Shown: positions 30,441 through 38,528 of the stretch, one piece after another | Layout: each line of letters begins with the position of its first letter | How positions within the stretch are numbered: position 1 is the first letter of the stretch | Source: Nitrosomonas sp. | GTDB lineage: Bacteria; Pseudomonadota; Gammaproteobacteria; Burkholderiales; Nitrosomonadaceae | Direction: 5' to 3' | Assembly: GCA_016721865.1 (NCBI GenBank) | Contig: JADKHF010000046.1 | Span: 53,509-117,508 of the forward strand | DNA: 64,000 nucleotides | Translations under genes and position numbers: made by a program | The notes under the pieces: model-generated | The model's database searches: none | What the model was told of the DNA's origin: nothing | The model's input: only the letters and a program-made list of their open reading frames with translations

Positions 30441-30842
30441 ATGAATCTGGCTATTACTTATGCAATTCTCGCATTAATCGCGACAGCAGTAAACATCGGT
30501 GCTCAGGATCTGGTGATTCGCATTTACAGCGGCACTTTTGACATTCTGGCCTCGGTGGCCGTTGGTACCGGCGTGGGTCTCGTCGTTAAGTACATCCTCG
30601 ACAAGCGATATATTTTCCGCTTCCGTGCCCGTGATACGGTGCATGATGGTAAGACATTCGCCCTCTACACATTGATGGGGCTGGCGACTACGGTGATCTT
30701 CTGGGGCTTTGAGTTCGGGTTTCATCACCTCTTCGAGACCAAAGAGATGCGCTACCTGGGCGGCATCATCGGCCTGGCCATCGGCTACCTGACTAAGTAT
30801 CACCTCGACAAGCGCTACGTCTTCCGCACGGAGATCGTATGA
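30441..30842 (+). CDS. GtrA-family membrane protein, candidate polyprenyl-P-arabinose flippase or adaptor
   Basis: The 133-residue protein has four predicted membrane helices and an internal repeat typical of GtrA proteins. VGLVVKYILDKRYIFRFRAR (near residue 50) is echoed by IGYLTKYHLDKRYVFRTEIV at the end. ATG 30441 is chosen over the in-frame TTG at 30438. In mycobacteria the GtrA protein Rv3789 lies immediately upstream of dprE1 and is proposed to move or anchor decaprenylphosphoryl-arabinose. The order gtrA-dprE1-dprE2 is the same here. Its stop overlaps the dprE1 start by 4 bases (ATGA), implying coupled translation. Confidence 0.87.
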   Translation: MNLAITYAILALIATAVNIGAQDLVIRIYSGTFDILASVAVGTGVGLVVKYILDKRYIFRFRARDTVHDGKTFALYTLMGLATTVIFWGFEFGFHHLFETKEMRYLGGIIGLAIGYLTKYHLDKRYVFRTEIV

Positions 30843-32140
30843 GAAGGGTATCCTCCTGGGGGCGCCTGAGCGCGGATCAGCATGAAGTCATCGCGCTGAG
30901 TGATCCGGCCAAAGTTTCCTCCCTTGTTTCTGGCAGTAATAAGCCAGGCATTGTTCATGGCATGGGCCGGAGCTATGGTGATGTCTGCCTCAATCCTGGT
31001 GGCGTGCTTTGGCTTACTACGGGACTCGACCACTTCATCGCCTTCGATGACAACACTGGTCGCCTGGTCTGCGAAGCAGGGGTGCAGCTGAGAGACATCC
31101 AACGCCTCGGCATACCACGCGGCTGGATATTGCCGGTTACACCCGGCACTCAGATGGTGACTGTCGGTGGGGCTATTGCTAATGATGTGCACGGCAAGAA
31201 TCACCATGTGCTAGGCTCTTTCGGCAATCACGTTCAGCGAATCAAGCTATTTCGCACCGATGGTGAAGCGATCGAATGCAGTCCACAGACGAATCCGAAT
31301 TGGTTTGCCGCTACAGTCGGTGGTTTGGGGCTGACGGGAGTGATCGTCGAGGCCGAGATTCAGCTGCGCCGCATTGCCGGCCCCTGGCTGGATACCGAAA
31401 CGGTTCCATACCCCAGTCTCGATGAATTCTTCCAGCTGGCTGATGACTCGGAAGCTGAATGGGAGCACACCGTATCCTGGATTGACTGCATCTCGGGTGA
31501 CAGAGGGCGGGGCCTCTTCATGCGCGGCAACCCAACCGATGTCACACAACTTCCCGAACCCAAGGGCCGCAAGCGCACGATGCCGTTTGTGCCTCCCGTC
31601 TCTCTGGTCAATCGACTCTCTCTGCGGCCGTTCAACATTGCTTACTACAACTTCAAGAAATGGCAGGCTGAGCGCGCTATTGTTCATTACGAGCCGTTCT
31701 TCTATCCGCTGGATAATCTGCTGCAGTGGAACCGGATGTACGGCCCCAAGGGCTTCTTCCAGTACCAGAGCGTAGTACCTCGCGAAGTCGGTCAAGACGC
31801 TGTTCAAGCCATGCTGGAAGAAATTGCCCATTCCAATGATGGTTCATTCCTCGCCGTCCTGAAGACCTTTGGTGATCGCCAGTCGGTAGGCATGTTGAGT
31901 TTTCCGCAACCCGGTGTGACCCTGGCGTTGGACTTTCCGAATCATGGGATGCGCACGCACAAGCTGTTCGAGCGGTTGGACGCAATCGTGCGCGAAGCCG
32001 GTGGCCGCATCTATCCGGGCAAGGATGCGCGCATGCCGCGTGATCTCTTCGAGGCAGGTTATCCGCGCCTGAATGAATTTCTAAAATACCGTGATCCGGG
32101 CATCAGCTCCGCGCTCTCACGCCGTTTGATGGGAAGCTAA
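30839..32140 (+). CDS. dprE1: DprE1-like FAD-dependent polyprenylphosphoryl-ribose 2'-oxidase
   Basis: DprE1 oxidises polyprenylphosphoryl-ribose at C2', the first half of the epimerisation to arabinose. The 433-residue product has the FAD-binding features GIVHGMGRSYGDVCLNPGG near residue 40 and VTPGTQMVTVGGAIANDVHG, then GSFGNHV and GGLGLTGVI. The C-terminal part has YPGKDARM with lysine 395 at the position of the mycobacterial catalytic Lys418. It ends RDPGISSALSRRLMG, as the family does. The mycobacterial active-site cysteine (Cys387, in NICVDFP) corresponds to alanine 363 here (TLALDFP). Closely following dprE2 and the upstream gtrA support the assignment. Confidence 0.9.
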   Translation: MRRVSSWGRLSADQHEVIALSDPAKVSSLVSGSNKPGIVHGMGRSYGDVCLNPGGVLWLTTGLDHFIAFDDNTGRLVCEAGVQLRDIQRLGIPRGWILPVTPGTQMVTVGGAIANDVHGKNHHVLGSFGNHVQRIKLFRTDGEAIECSPQTNPNWFAATVGGLGLTGVIVEAEIQLRRIAGPWLDTETVPYPSLDEFFQLADDSEAEWEHTVSWIDCISGDRGRGLFMRGNPTDVTQLPEPKGRKRTMPFVPPVSLVNRLSLRPFNIAYYNFKKWQAERAIVHYEPFFYPLDNLLQWNRMYGPKGFFQYQSVVPREVGQDAVQAMLEEIAHSNDGSFLAVLKTFGDRQSVGMLSFPQPGVTLALDFPNHGMRTHKLFERLDAIVREAGGRIYPGKDARMPRDLFEAGYPRLNEFLKYRDPGISSALSRRLMGS

Positions 32141-32141
32141 A

Positions 32142-32895
32142 TTGAATAACAAGAAGAGAATTGTCATTATCGGTGCTACATCAGCCATGGCCGAGCACTG
32201 TGCCAGATTAATGGGCGCAGGGTAAGTTGGTCGACTTAACACTGGTCGCGCGCGATGCCGGTCGCATCGAAAGGGTTGCAGCAGACCTCAAGGTTCGAAG
32301 CCCGCAATCGCATATCCGCGTAGTGGAGGCGGAATTTCTCGAACCAGTCGCTATTCAGGATACGGTGGATGAAATCATTAGCCAGGGCGCAGTAGATGTC
32401 GTTCTGATCGCCCATGGCTCCCTGCCAGAACAGGCAGGTTGCCAGAACGATCTCCGGGCGTGCAGAGATGCGCTGGAGGTCAACGGTGTGTCGCCTGTGC
32501 TGTATGCAGAGGCGTTCGCGAAGCATATGGCACAAGCCGACCATGGAATCATCGCTCTGATCGGGTCGGTGGCGGGCGACCGAGGACGGAAATCCAACTA
32601 CATCTACGGCTCGGCAAAAGGCCTGGTCACCCGCTATGCGCAGGGATTACAGCACCGTTTTTCTGGTACAGCGGTAAAAGTGGTTCTGATCAAACCGGGT
32701 CCGACTGACACACCGATGACTTCCCATCTTAAGGAGCAAGGTGCGAACCTGGCTTCTGTTGAAGATGTTGCGCAAAAGATTGTCGATGCAGTTGATCGCT
32801 GTCAGGCAGAGGCTTATGTACCGGGAAAATGGTTTCTGATCATGATGATCATTCGTCACCTGCCGCGATTTATTTTTAACAAGTTGAATATTTAA
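32142..32895 (+). CDS. dprE2: DprE2-like short-chain dehydrogenase, one-base frameshift near the start
   Basis: DprE2 reduces the keto intermediate to polyprenylphosphoryl-arabinose with NADH. Starting at TTG 32142, one base after the dprE1 stop, the frame reads NKKRIVIIGATSAMAEHCAR, the nucleotide-binding glycine motif. It stops at 32222. Removing one A near 32209 joins it to the longer frame that runs to 32895. That part contains VVLIAHGSLPEQ, NGVSPVLYAEAFAKHM, IALIGSVAGDRGR and the catalytic YIYGSAKG (Tyr-x-x-x-Lys). The total of about 250 residues matches DprE2. The last residues are hydrophobic, as in Rv3791. Confidence 0.85.
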
Positions 32896-33036
32896 CGGCT
32901 TATTTCACGCTAAATTCTAATATATTCATAACAATGCCGCACTGACATAAACTAATTTTTGATTCACGAGAAGTATACTCCCTCAAAGCTAATTAGAGCG
33001 ATTGTTGTTTTGGTGCAACACTGATTTAATATTGCC

Positions 33037-33063
33037 TTGACAGGAAAAAGCGCCTTATATAAG
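33037..33063 (+). promoter_or_regulatory. Candidate sigma-70 promoter for the acyl ligase-spt operon
   Basis: TTGACA at 33037-33042 is followed after 15 bases by TATAAG at 33058-33063, about 190 bases before the chosen start of the ligase gene. The spacing is slightly short. No other good -35/-10 pair was seen in 32896-33251, an otherwise gene-free stretch separating dprE2 from the next operon. Confidence 0.4.
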
Positions 33064-33251
33064 CTGCGGAGTGGTCAAATATGACACACTTATATTTATT
33101 AAGCAATGTCAGTGGTAAGCGTTTGAATGAAAATTTTCCAGCCAACAAAAAGTGCATTATTAGAGATTAATAATCAGCGTTGGCACGCTCAACCAGGATT
33201 TCTTGCTTATGCGAGCAAGATGACAAGTACTATTACTTCGAGGGGAAGATC

Positions 33252-35075
33252 TTGAGTTCGACAATAACCAAGTTGAACGCTCCGCTAACGCAAGCGTTTA
33301 ATTCTCAACCTTCAAGCGAATTACAATTAACGCCGACGCCAACACTCAATACACTAACTCAGCAGTTATCGGGCTTTGATACCCTAACTAGCGCTTTAGA
33401 ATATGCAGCGAAGGGGATAACGGGGTATAACTTTTATGACGCGAAGGGTAATTTACGTTCAATTCTGCCGTACAGCGCACTTAGACAGAATGCCCGTATC
33501 TTAGCTCAACGTTTATTTGGTTTTGGTTTGCCCCGTGGTAGTCGGGTAGCGATCATTGCTGATACATCCCCAGAGTTTGTCGAGTTGTTTTTTGCATGTC
33601 GTTATGCTGGTTTAGTGCCTTTTGCAATGCCAATTCCGGTTAATCTCGGTAGCCATGCAATATATGTTCAGCAATTAAGAGGCATGCTTGAAAGCAGTCA
33701 AGCAAGTATTGCTCTGGCTAATATTGATTATATTAATTTTCTGGAAGAAGCTGTAGAAGAAACAACTTGTATACAGTGGGTAGGAACACCAAGAAAGTTA
33801 AACGAGCTACCTGCAATAAGTGTTGAACCACAACCTAATTATCCTGATGAAACTGCGTACCTGCAATTTACATCAGGCAGTACGCGTACACCGAGAGGTG
33901 TGGTTATTACTGAACGAGCCTTGATGTGCAATTTGCAAGGTATTGTATGCAATGGATTGGAGATTAAACCTGACGATCGTTCTGCTTCTTGGCTACCCTT
34001 TTATCATGATATGGGATTGGTTGGGTTAGTTCTGGCACCAATGGTTACACAAATCTCTGTTGATTATTTGGCGACACGAGATTTTGCAATTCGACCCTTG
34101 CAATGGTTGCGGTTAATAAGTCGTAACCGTTGCACCATTGCATTCAGTCAGCCTTTTGGTCTTAAGCTTTGCACTTTGCGTTTAAGAGAGTCTGATCTCA
34201 AAGAGTTGGATCTTAGTTGTTGGCGGGCTGCTGGTATTGGTGCTGAAATGATTCGGCCAGAAACATTGAGAAATTTTGCAGAAAAATTTGCATCAGCAGG
34301 TTTCGATGAGAACGCTTTTTTGCCCTGCTACGGTCTTGCGGAATCCACGCTTGCCGTGACTTTTTCAAAAATTGGTAAAGGATGCAAAAGTATACAAGTT
34401 GATAGTAAGACGCTGATCGATAAGCGGATGGCTGTTCGATTGCAAGCGGATGGGCGCAAACAAAATGAATTTGTAAATTGTGGACGTCCGTTGCCTGGAC
34501 ATACCGTGAAAATAGTCGATGAGGATGGCCAGCAATTGTCAGAAATGATGGTTGGCAGTGTTTTAGTGCATGGCGATAGCGTGATGATGGGCTACTATAA
34601 CAATCCAGAAGAGACTAACAAAGCACTTAAATCCGATAATTGGCTGGATACTGGAGATATTGGATTTCTGTTTGAAGGTGATTTATTTATAACAGGACGT
34701 CGTACAGATGTCATTATTGTTAACGGTCGCAATATCCGTGCCCAAGACATAGAAGAGTTAGCTGAACAGCAACCGGAAGTTAGGTCACGTGAGGCTTCTG
34801 CATTTGGGGTGAATGATGAAGATGGAACAACAACGATTGTAGTGGTCATTGAATGCAGGCTCACCTCAGTGATAGAGCGGCAATCACTAACAACAAGATT
34901 GCAACAGATTGTTTATATGGCATTTGGTGTTAATTGTATTGTTGAATTGGTTCCACCGCATACCTTGCCGCGGACTTCATCTGGGAAGCTTTCACGTTTT
35001 GCAGCAAGGCAAGGTTATATTCAGAGAACAAACATGCCAGGCCAATTGTCTTTTGTAGAATCAGGTGACAGATAA
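33252..35075 (+). CDS. aasR: Fatty acyl-AMP ligase / acyl-ACP synthetase (AasR-like)
   Basis: The enzyme should activate a fatty acid with ATP and load it on the acyl carrier protein encoded two genes downstream. TTG 33252 is preferred because AGGGGA lies just upstream; the frame is open back to 33180. The 607-residue product has the adenylation P-loop LQFTSGSTRTPRGVVITE near residue 207 and ASWLPFYHDMGLVG. It also has FLPCYGLAESTLA, the ATP-contact DTGDIGFLFEGDLFITGR and a C-terminal lysine in TLPRTSSGKLSR. Its length and the YHDMGL motif place it in the fatty acyl-AMP ligase group. In Caulobacter the acyl-ACP synthetase AasR of ceramide synthesis is clustered with cerR, acpR and spt, as here. 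Confidence 0.87.
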   Translation: MSSTITKLNAPLTQAFNSQPSSELQLTPTPTLNTLTQQLSGFDTLTSALEYAAKGITGYNFYDAKGNLRSILPYSALRQNARILAQRLFGFGLPRGSRVAIIADTSPEFVELFFACRYAGLVPFAMPIPVNLGSHAIYVQQLRGMLESSQASIALANIDYINFLEEAVEETTCIQWVGTPRKLNELPAISVEPQPNYPDETAYLQFTSGSTRTPRGVVITERALMCNLQGIVCNGLEIKPDDRSASWLPFYHDMGLVGLVLAPMVTQISVDYLATRDFAIRPLQWLRLISRNRCTIAFSQPFGLKLCTLRLRESDLKELDLSCWRAAGIGAEMIRPETLRNFAEKFASAGFDENAFLPCYGLAESTLAVTFSKIGKGCKSIQVDSKTLIDKRMAVRLQADGRKQNEFVNCGRPLPGHTVKIVDEDGQQLSEMMVGSVLVHGDSVMMGYYNNPEETNKALKSDNWLDTGDIGFLFEGDLFITGRRTDVIIVNGRNIRAQDIEELAEQQPEVRSREASAFGVNDEDGTTTIVVVIECRLTSVIERQSLTTRLQQIVYMAFGVNCIVELVPPHTLPRTSSGKLSRFAARQGYIQRTNMPGQLSFVESGDR

Positions 35076-35084
35076 GAAGGGTAC

Positions 35085-35998
35085 ATGCCAAAATTGGTAG
35101 CCGTAACAGGCGCTACTGGATTCATTGGAAACGTACTGGTACAGAAATTGGCTCAAGATGGATGGACAATTCGAGCACTAACACGATCACATCGTTCATC
35201 CGATAATAAATCCATTCATTGGATTCAAGGGGATTTAGATGATATAACTGCGCTGCATCATTTGGTTAATGATGTGGCGTTTGTTATTCATTGTGCTGCA
35301 ACAGTAAGAGGAAGATCTTTTCAAGAATTCGCACATACAAATATCGAAGGCACTAAAAATATTTTATGCGCCGTTAAAAACAGGAACAGCCTCCTCGTTT
35401 CTTATTAATATCATCCTTAGCCGCAAGGCAACCAGAATTGTCATGGTATGCTCAAAGCAAATATCTGTCTGAGATTGAGGTGATTGACCACTCGGAACAA
35501 ATGCAATGGATGATACTTCGGCCTACGGCTGTTTATGGTCCGGGAGATAAGGAACTAAAGCCATTCTTTCAGACGATGCATCGCGGCCTACTTCCTGTTG
35601 TCGGAGAACTTAATAATCGGTTTGGGTTAATACATGTATATGACCTGGTTGCAGCTATTCAGGTCTGGCTAGCTTCCAACATATCGATTAATGGAGTATT
35701 TGAACTTGATGATGGGACGCCAGGCGGATACAGCTATCAGAGTTTAGCTATCCTAGCGCAGCAGGTGCGGGGGCGTCCTGTTCATTGCATTCCTATACCT
35801 AATCTTCTTATACAGAGTATCGCATTATCAAATCTATGGCTTGCTCGGTTACTCCATTATTCCCCCATGCTGACACCAGGAAAAGTTAATGAGTTACAAC
35901 ATAGCGACTGGGTATGTGATAATGCTCCTTTAATCCGAGTTCTTCCTGCGTGGCAACCGAGTATTCGTTTACAAGATGTTTTATCTGAAGTAATCTAG
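35085..35998 (+). CDS. cerR: NAD-dependent epimerase/dehydratase, CerR-like ketosphinganine/ceramide reductase, frameshifted
   Basis: This is an extended short-chain dehydrogenase of about 305 residues. ATG 35085 gives KLVAVTGATGFIGNVLVQKL with the NAD(P)-binding GxxGxxG. The frame stops at 35408. A single-base indel near 35388 brings in the next frame, which reads RFLLISSLAARQPELSWYAQ, then SKYLSEIEVI containing the catalytic Tyr-x-x-x-Lys (YAQSK). It continues with WMILRPTAVYGPGDKE and ends at 35998. In Caulobacter the matching gene, cerR, encodes the reductase for the 3-keto group of the sphingoid lipid. It lies 9 bases after the ligase gene. Role by context, not motif, since the family is broad. 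Confidence 0.78.
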
Positions 35999-36028
35999 CC
36001 TTAAAATTTAACTACTCTGAATTAACCT

Positions 36029-36283
36029 ATGACTGAAAGTAATTATGATGAGATCATGCAATTACTCTGCGATCGACTAAGCAGTTTAACCAATTCTGAT
36101 ACTCAGATTACGCCTGAAACGAACTTGATTAGCCAACTATCGATTGATTCTATTAAATTACTTAACCTGATTATGGAAATTGAAGATACTTTTGATGTTT
36201 CAATTCCTATTAATGCATTGACAGATATTCACACCGTCAGAGGATTGGCTGACTTGGTACATAAAATAAAATCTGCTTCATAA
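36029..36283 (+). CDS. acpR: Dedicated acyl carrier protein (AcpR-like)
   Basis: This 84-residue acyl carrier protein carries the fatty acid on a phosphopantetheine arm. The attachment serine is Ser41 in QLSIDSIKLLNLIMEIED; DSI replaces the usual DSL. The four-helix pattern and high acidity fit the family. It is not a housekeeping AcpP (no fatty-acid synthase neighbours) and lies between cerR and spt, its stop overlapping the spt start by one base (TAATG). That places it as the carrier for acyl-ACP used by serine palmitoyltransferase. Confidence 0.88.
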   Translation: MTESNYDEIMQLLCDRLSSLTNSDTQITPETNLISQLSIDSIKLLNLIMEIEDTFDVSIPINALTDIHTVRGLADLVHKIKSAS

Positions 36284-37491
36284 TGAATTTACTTGAAAAA
36301 TTAGACGCAGCAGCAGCTGCAAGAAAATCACTTTTGCCTAATGGTGTGGGGGCTTTTGGTATCCCGATTGAAGAAGTTTATTCGGCGACGGAAGCTAGAA
36401 TTGGAGATCGTCGTGTACTTCTGCTTGGAACTAACAATTATTTGGGCTTAACCTTTGCACCTGAATGTATTCGTGCAGCGCATGAAGCAATTGACAAAGA
36501 AGGCACGGGTACCACAGGTTCCCGGATGGCAAATGGCAGTTATTTTGGTCACCGTGCTTTGGAAAGAGAATTCGCGGACTTTTATCAATGCAGCTCTGGT
36601 ATTGTTTTTACTACTGGGTATCAAGCTAACTTAGGTACTATTTCAGGTCTGGTAGGTCCTGGAGATACCGTGTTGATTGATGGGGACTCCCATGCGAGTA
36701 TCTATGACGGTTGTGTCCTCAGTGGTGCAGATATCATTCGCTTTAAGCATAATGATATGGTCGATATGGAAAAACGATTACGTCGACTGGGTGATCGTGC
36801 TGAAACGACACTGATTATTGCTGAAGGAATCTATAGTATGCTTGGCGATCAGGCCCCTTTGGCTGAAATTGTTAAATTAAAGAATGCATATAATTGCTTT
36901 TTACTGCTTGATGAAGCGCATTCGCTTGGCGTATTGGGTGAAACTGGCCAAGGTCTCGTAGAAAAAACGGGGTTGTTAAAAGAAGTCGATTTTATCACTG
37001 GTACTTTTAGCAAAAGTCTCTGCAGTATTGGCGGATTTTGTGTAAGCAATCACCCACAGCTTGAGCAATTACGATATATCAGTCATCCCTATATTTTTAC
37101 AGCATCGCCTTCGCCCGCAACGATTGCTTCAACGCGTGCAGCATTGATACTTCTTAGTAAAGGAAGTGATCTACGCAAGCAATTGTGGAGCAATAGTACT
37201 CAACTTTATTCACAGCTCAAGGAAGCTGGCTACCTGCTTGGTCCCGATCCAGGTCCAGTAATTGCCGCCATTCTTGATACGCCGCAACAGGCTCTCCAGC
37301 TTTGGCAGAGTTTGCTCGAACATAATATTTATGTGAATTTAATTCTGCCGCCAGCTGCTCCAGAAGGTAAATCTTTGGTCCGATGCAGTGTAAATGCCGC
37401 GCATACTCCAGAACAAATAAAATATGTTGGCGATACTTTTTTCAAACTGTACAACATGATATGTCCGCATCCGTTAACTTCTAGCCCGTAA
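36283..37491 (+). CDS. spt: Serine palmitoyltransferase (alpha-oxoamine synthase family)
   Basis: The enzyme condenses serine with a fatty acyl thioester to make 3-ketosphinganine, the first step of sphingolipid synthesis. The 402-residue product shows GTNNYLGLTFAPECIRAA near residue 49, GTTGSRMANGSYFGHRALER, VLIDGDSHASIYDG and LLLDEAHSLGVLGETGQG. The PLP lysine is Lys244 in TGTFSKSLCSIGGF. The family also includes BioF, Kbl and ALA synthase. The neighbouring acyl-ACP ligase, carrier protein and reductase, in the same combination as the Caulobacter ceramide cluster, favour serine palmitoyltransferase. Signature residues alone do not exclude another amino acid substrate. Confidence 0.83.
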   Translation: MNLLEKLDAAAAARKSLLPNGVGAFGIPIEEVYSATEARIGDRRVLLLGTNNYLGLTFAPECIRAAHEAIDKEGTGTTGSRMANGSYFGHRALEREFADFYQCSSGIVFTTGYQANLGTISGLVGPGDTVLIDGDSHASIYDGCVLSGADIIRFKHNDMVDMEKRLRRLGDRAETTLIIAEGIYSMLGDQAPLAEIVKLKNAYNCFLLLDEAHSLGVLGETGQGLVEKTGLLKEVDFITGTFSKSLCSIGGFCVSNHPQLEQLRYISHPYIFTASPSPATIASTRAALILLSKGSDLRKQLWSNSTQLYSQLKEAGYLLGPDPGPVIAAILDTPQQALQLWQSLLEHNIYVNLILPPAAPEGKSLVRCSVNAAHTPEQIKYVGDTFFKLYNMICPHPLTSSP

Positions 37492-37672
37492 GAATAGTAG
37501 CTGTGCTTGTTTCTGAATACAGATAACTGATCATTAAGGGAATATCTTAGATTAAAAGTCGGATCTCTTGCTTTATATTCAGCCAAATCTGATTCAGTTT
37601 TCTTAAATGAGGCGCTACTATGCGAATAATGCAGGTATTGGTATTAACATTAATTTGGCTATGTAGTAATTA

Positions 37673-38060
37673 GTCGTCCCTGAAAAAGTATCAAACAACA
37701 GTCGTTCTGGAAAAGCCACTCGAGAAAACGGTTTCTTACTAAAATGCATGCCGCGGCAGTTTAAATTTTCATCACGGAATCCGATAAATTTGCAGTTTTT
37801 GCCACGGGAAAAGAGCCCAAAATGGCCAGCAGCCGTTGTTTCAGATTCCAGGCGGCGGCAGCCATCAGCAGGTTGATGCGATCGCCGATAGCGCCTTTCA
37901 GATAGTTCCTTGCCATTCGATAATCCGACTTCAGGTGGCCGATAATGGAGTCAATCGCGGCACGTTTCCTGCACTGTTTTTGCTTCTCCGTTATTTTCTG
38001 ATTCGACGAACTCATGACTCTCTGCGACCAACTCAGATCCCGCATCACGCAAGCCAGCCA
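37673..38060 (-). pseudogene. IS5-type transposase remnant, C-terminal part
   Basis: On the minus strand the DNA encodes KQCRKRAAIDSIIGHLKSDY, RMARNYLKGAIGDRINLLMA and AAAWNLKQRLLAIL, the end of an IS5-type (DDE_Tnp_1) transposase with its glutamate region. The N-terminal two-thirds are missing. A diverged relative of the same remnant, including the noncoding tail near 37680-37800, occurs at 52730-53045. Confidence 0.75.
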
Positions 38061-38120
38061 ATTACAGAAAAAGCTGGCGGAAGTGGTGGTTGGCCAGGTG
38101 ATAGCCTCCTGAAAGAATGT

Positions 38121-38222
38121 ATGAGCAGTACTCAGCTTGTAATTTTCACCCTCGCCAGCGGTCGCTCAGGCACCAGTTATCTCGCTGACTTCTTCGCCAA
38201 TTGCAGCTGGTTCCCTGCCTAA
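38121..38222 (+). pseudogene. Sulfotransferase N-terminal fragment
   Basis: A 33-residue frame from ATG 38121 reads TQLVIFTLASGRSGTSYLAD, followed by FFANC. That matches the beginning of PAPS-dependent sulfotransferases, whose SGRSGTSYL loop binds the 5'-phosphosulfate. The reading frame stops at once and I find no downstream sulfotransferase motif, so only the 5' end of a gene survives. It is sandwiched between an IS remnant and the lipoprotein gene. Confidence 0.55.
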
Positions 38223-38528
38223 TTTCCAGGCAAGAGTAAACAAGACGCGGAGTTAATTACCATGGTTATGTACATAAAACTTCGACGGATGTTTTTCCGT
38301 GAATACCTGATTTTCAACCAGCAAAGGTGGTCAATTTAAACTCTGAGCCAACAAGGGCGACATTTGTCTAAATAGCTTTAACGGCATATACTTCCTTACC
38401 GGGTTGTTGCTCGGGACTTGCTTCACCTTTCGGGAATGATTGTGACAAAACTCGCAGTGCAAATCCATTCACCGTCATAGAATCTCTGACAGTTATTATG
38501 AACAACTGAAATTTTCTGGAGACTCATC
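38223..38528. other. No gene recognised; upstream region of the lipoprotein gene
   Basis: This 306-base stretch shows no coherent coding frame in either direction. It must contain the promoter of the lipoprotein gene at 38529, but no confident -35/-10 pair is seen. Confidence 0.4.
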
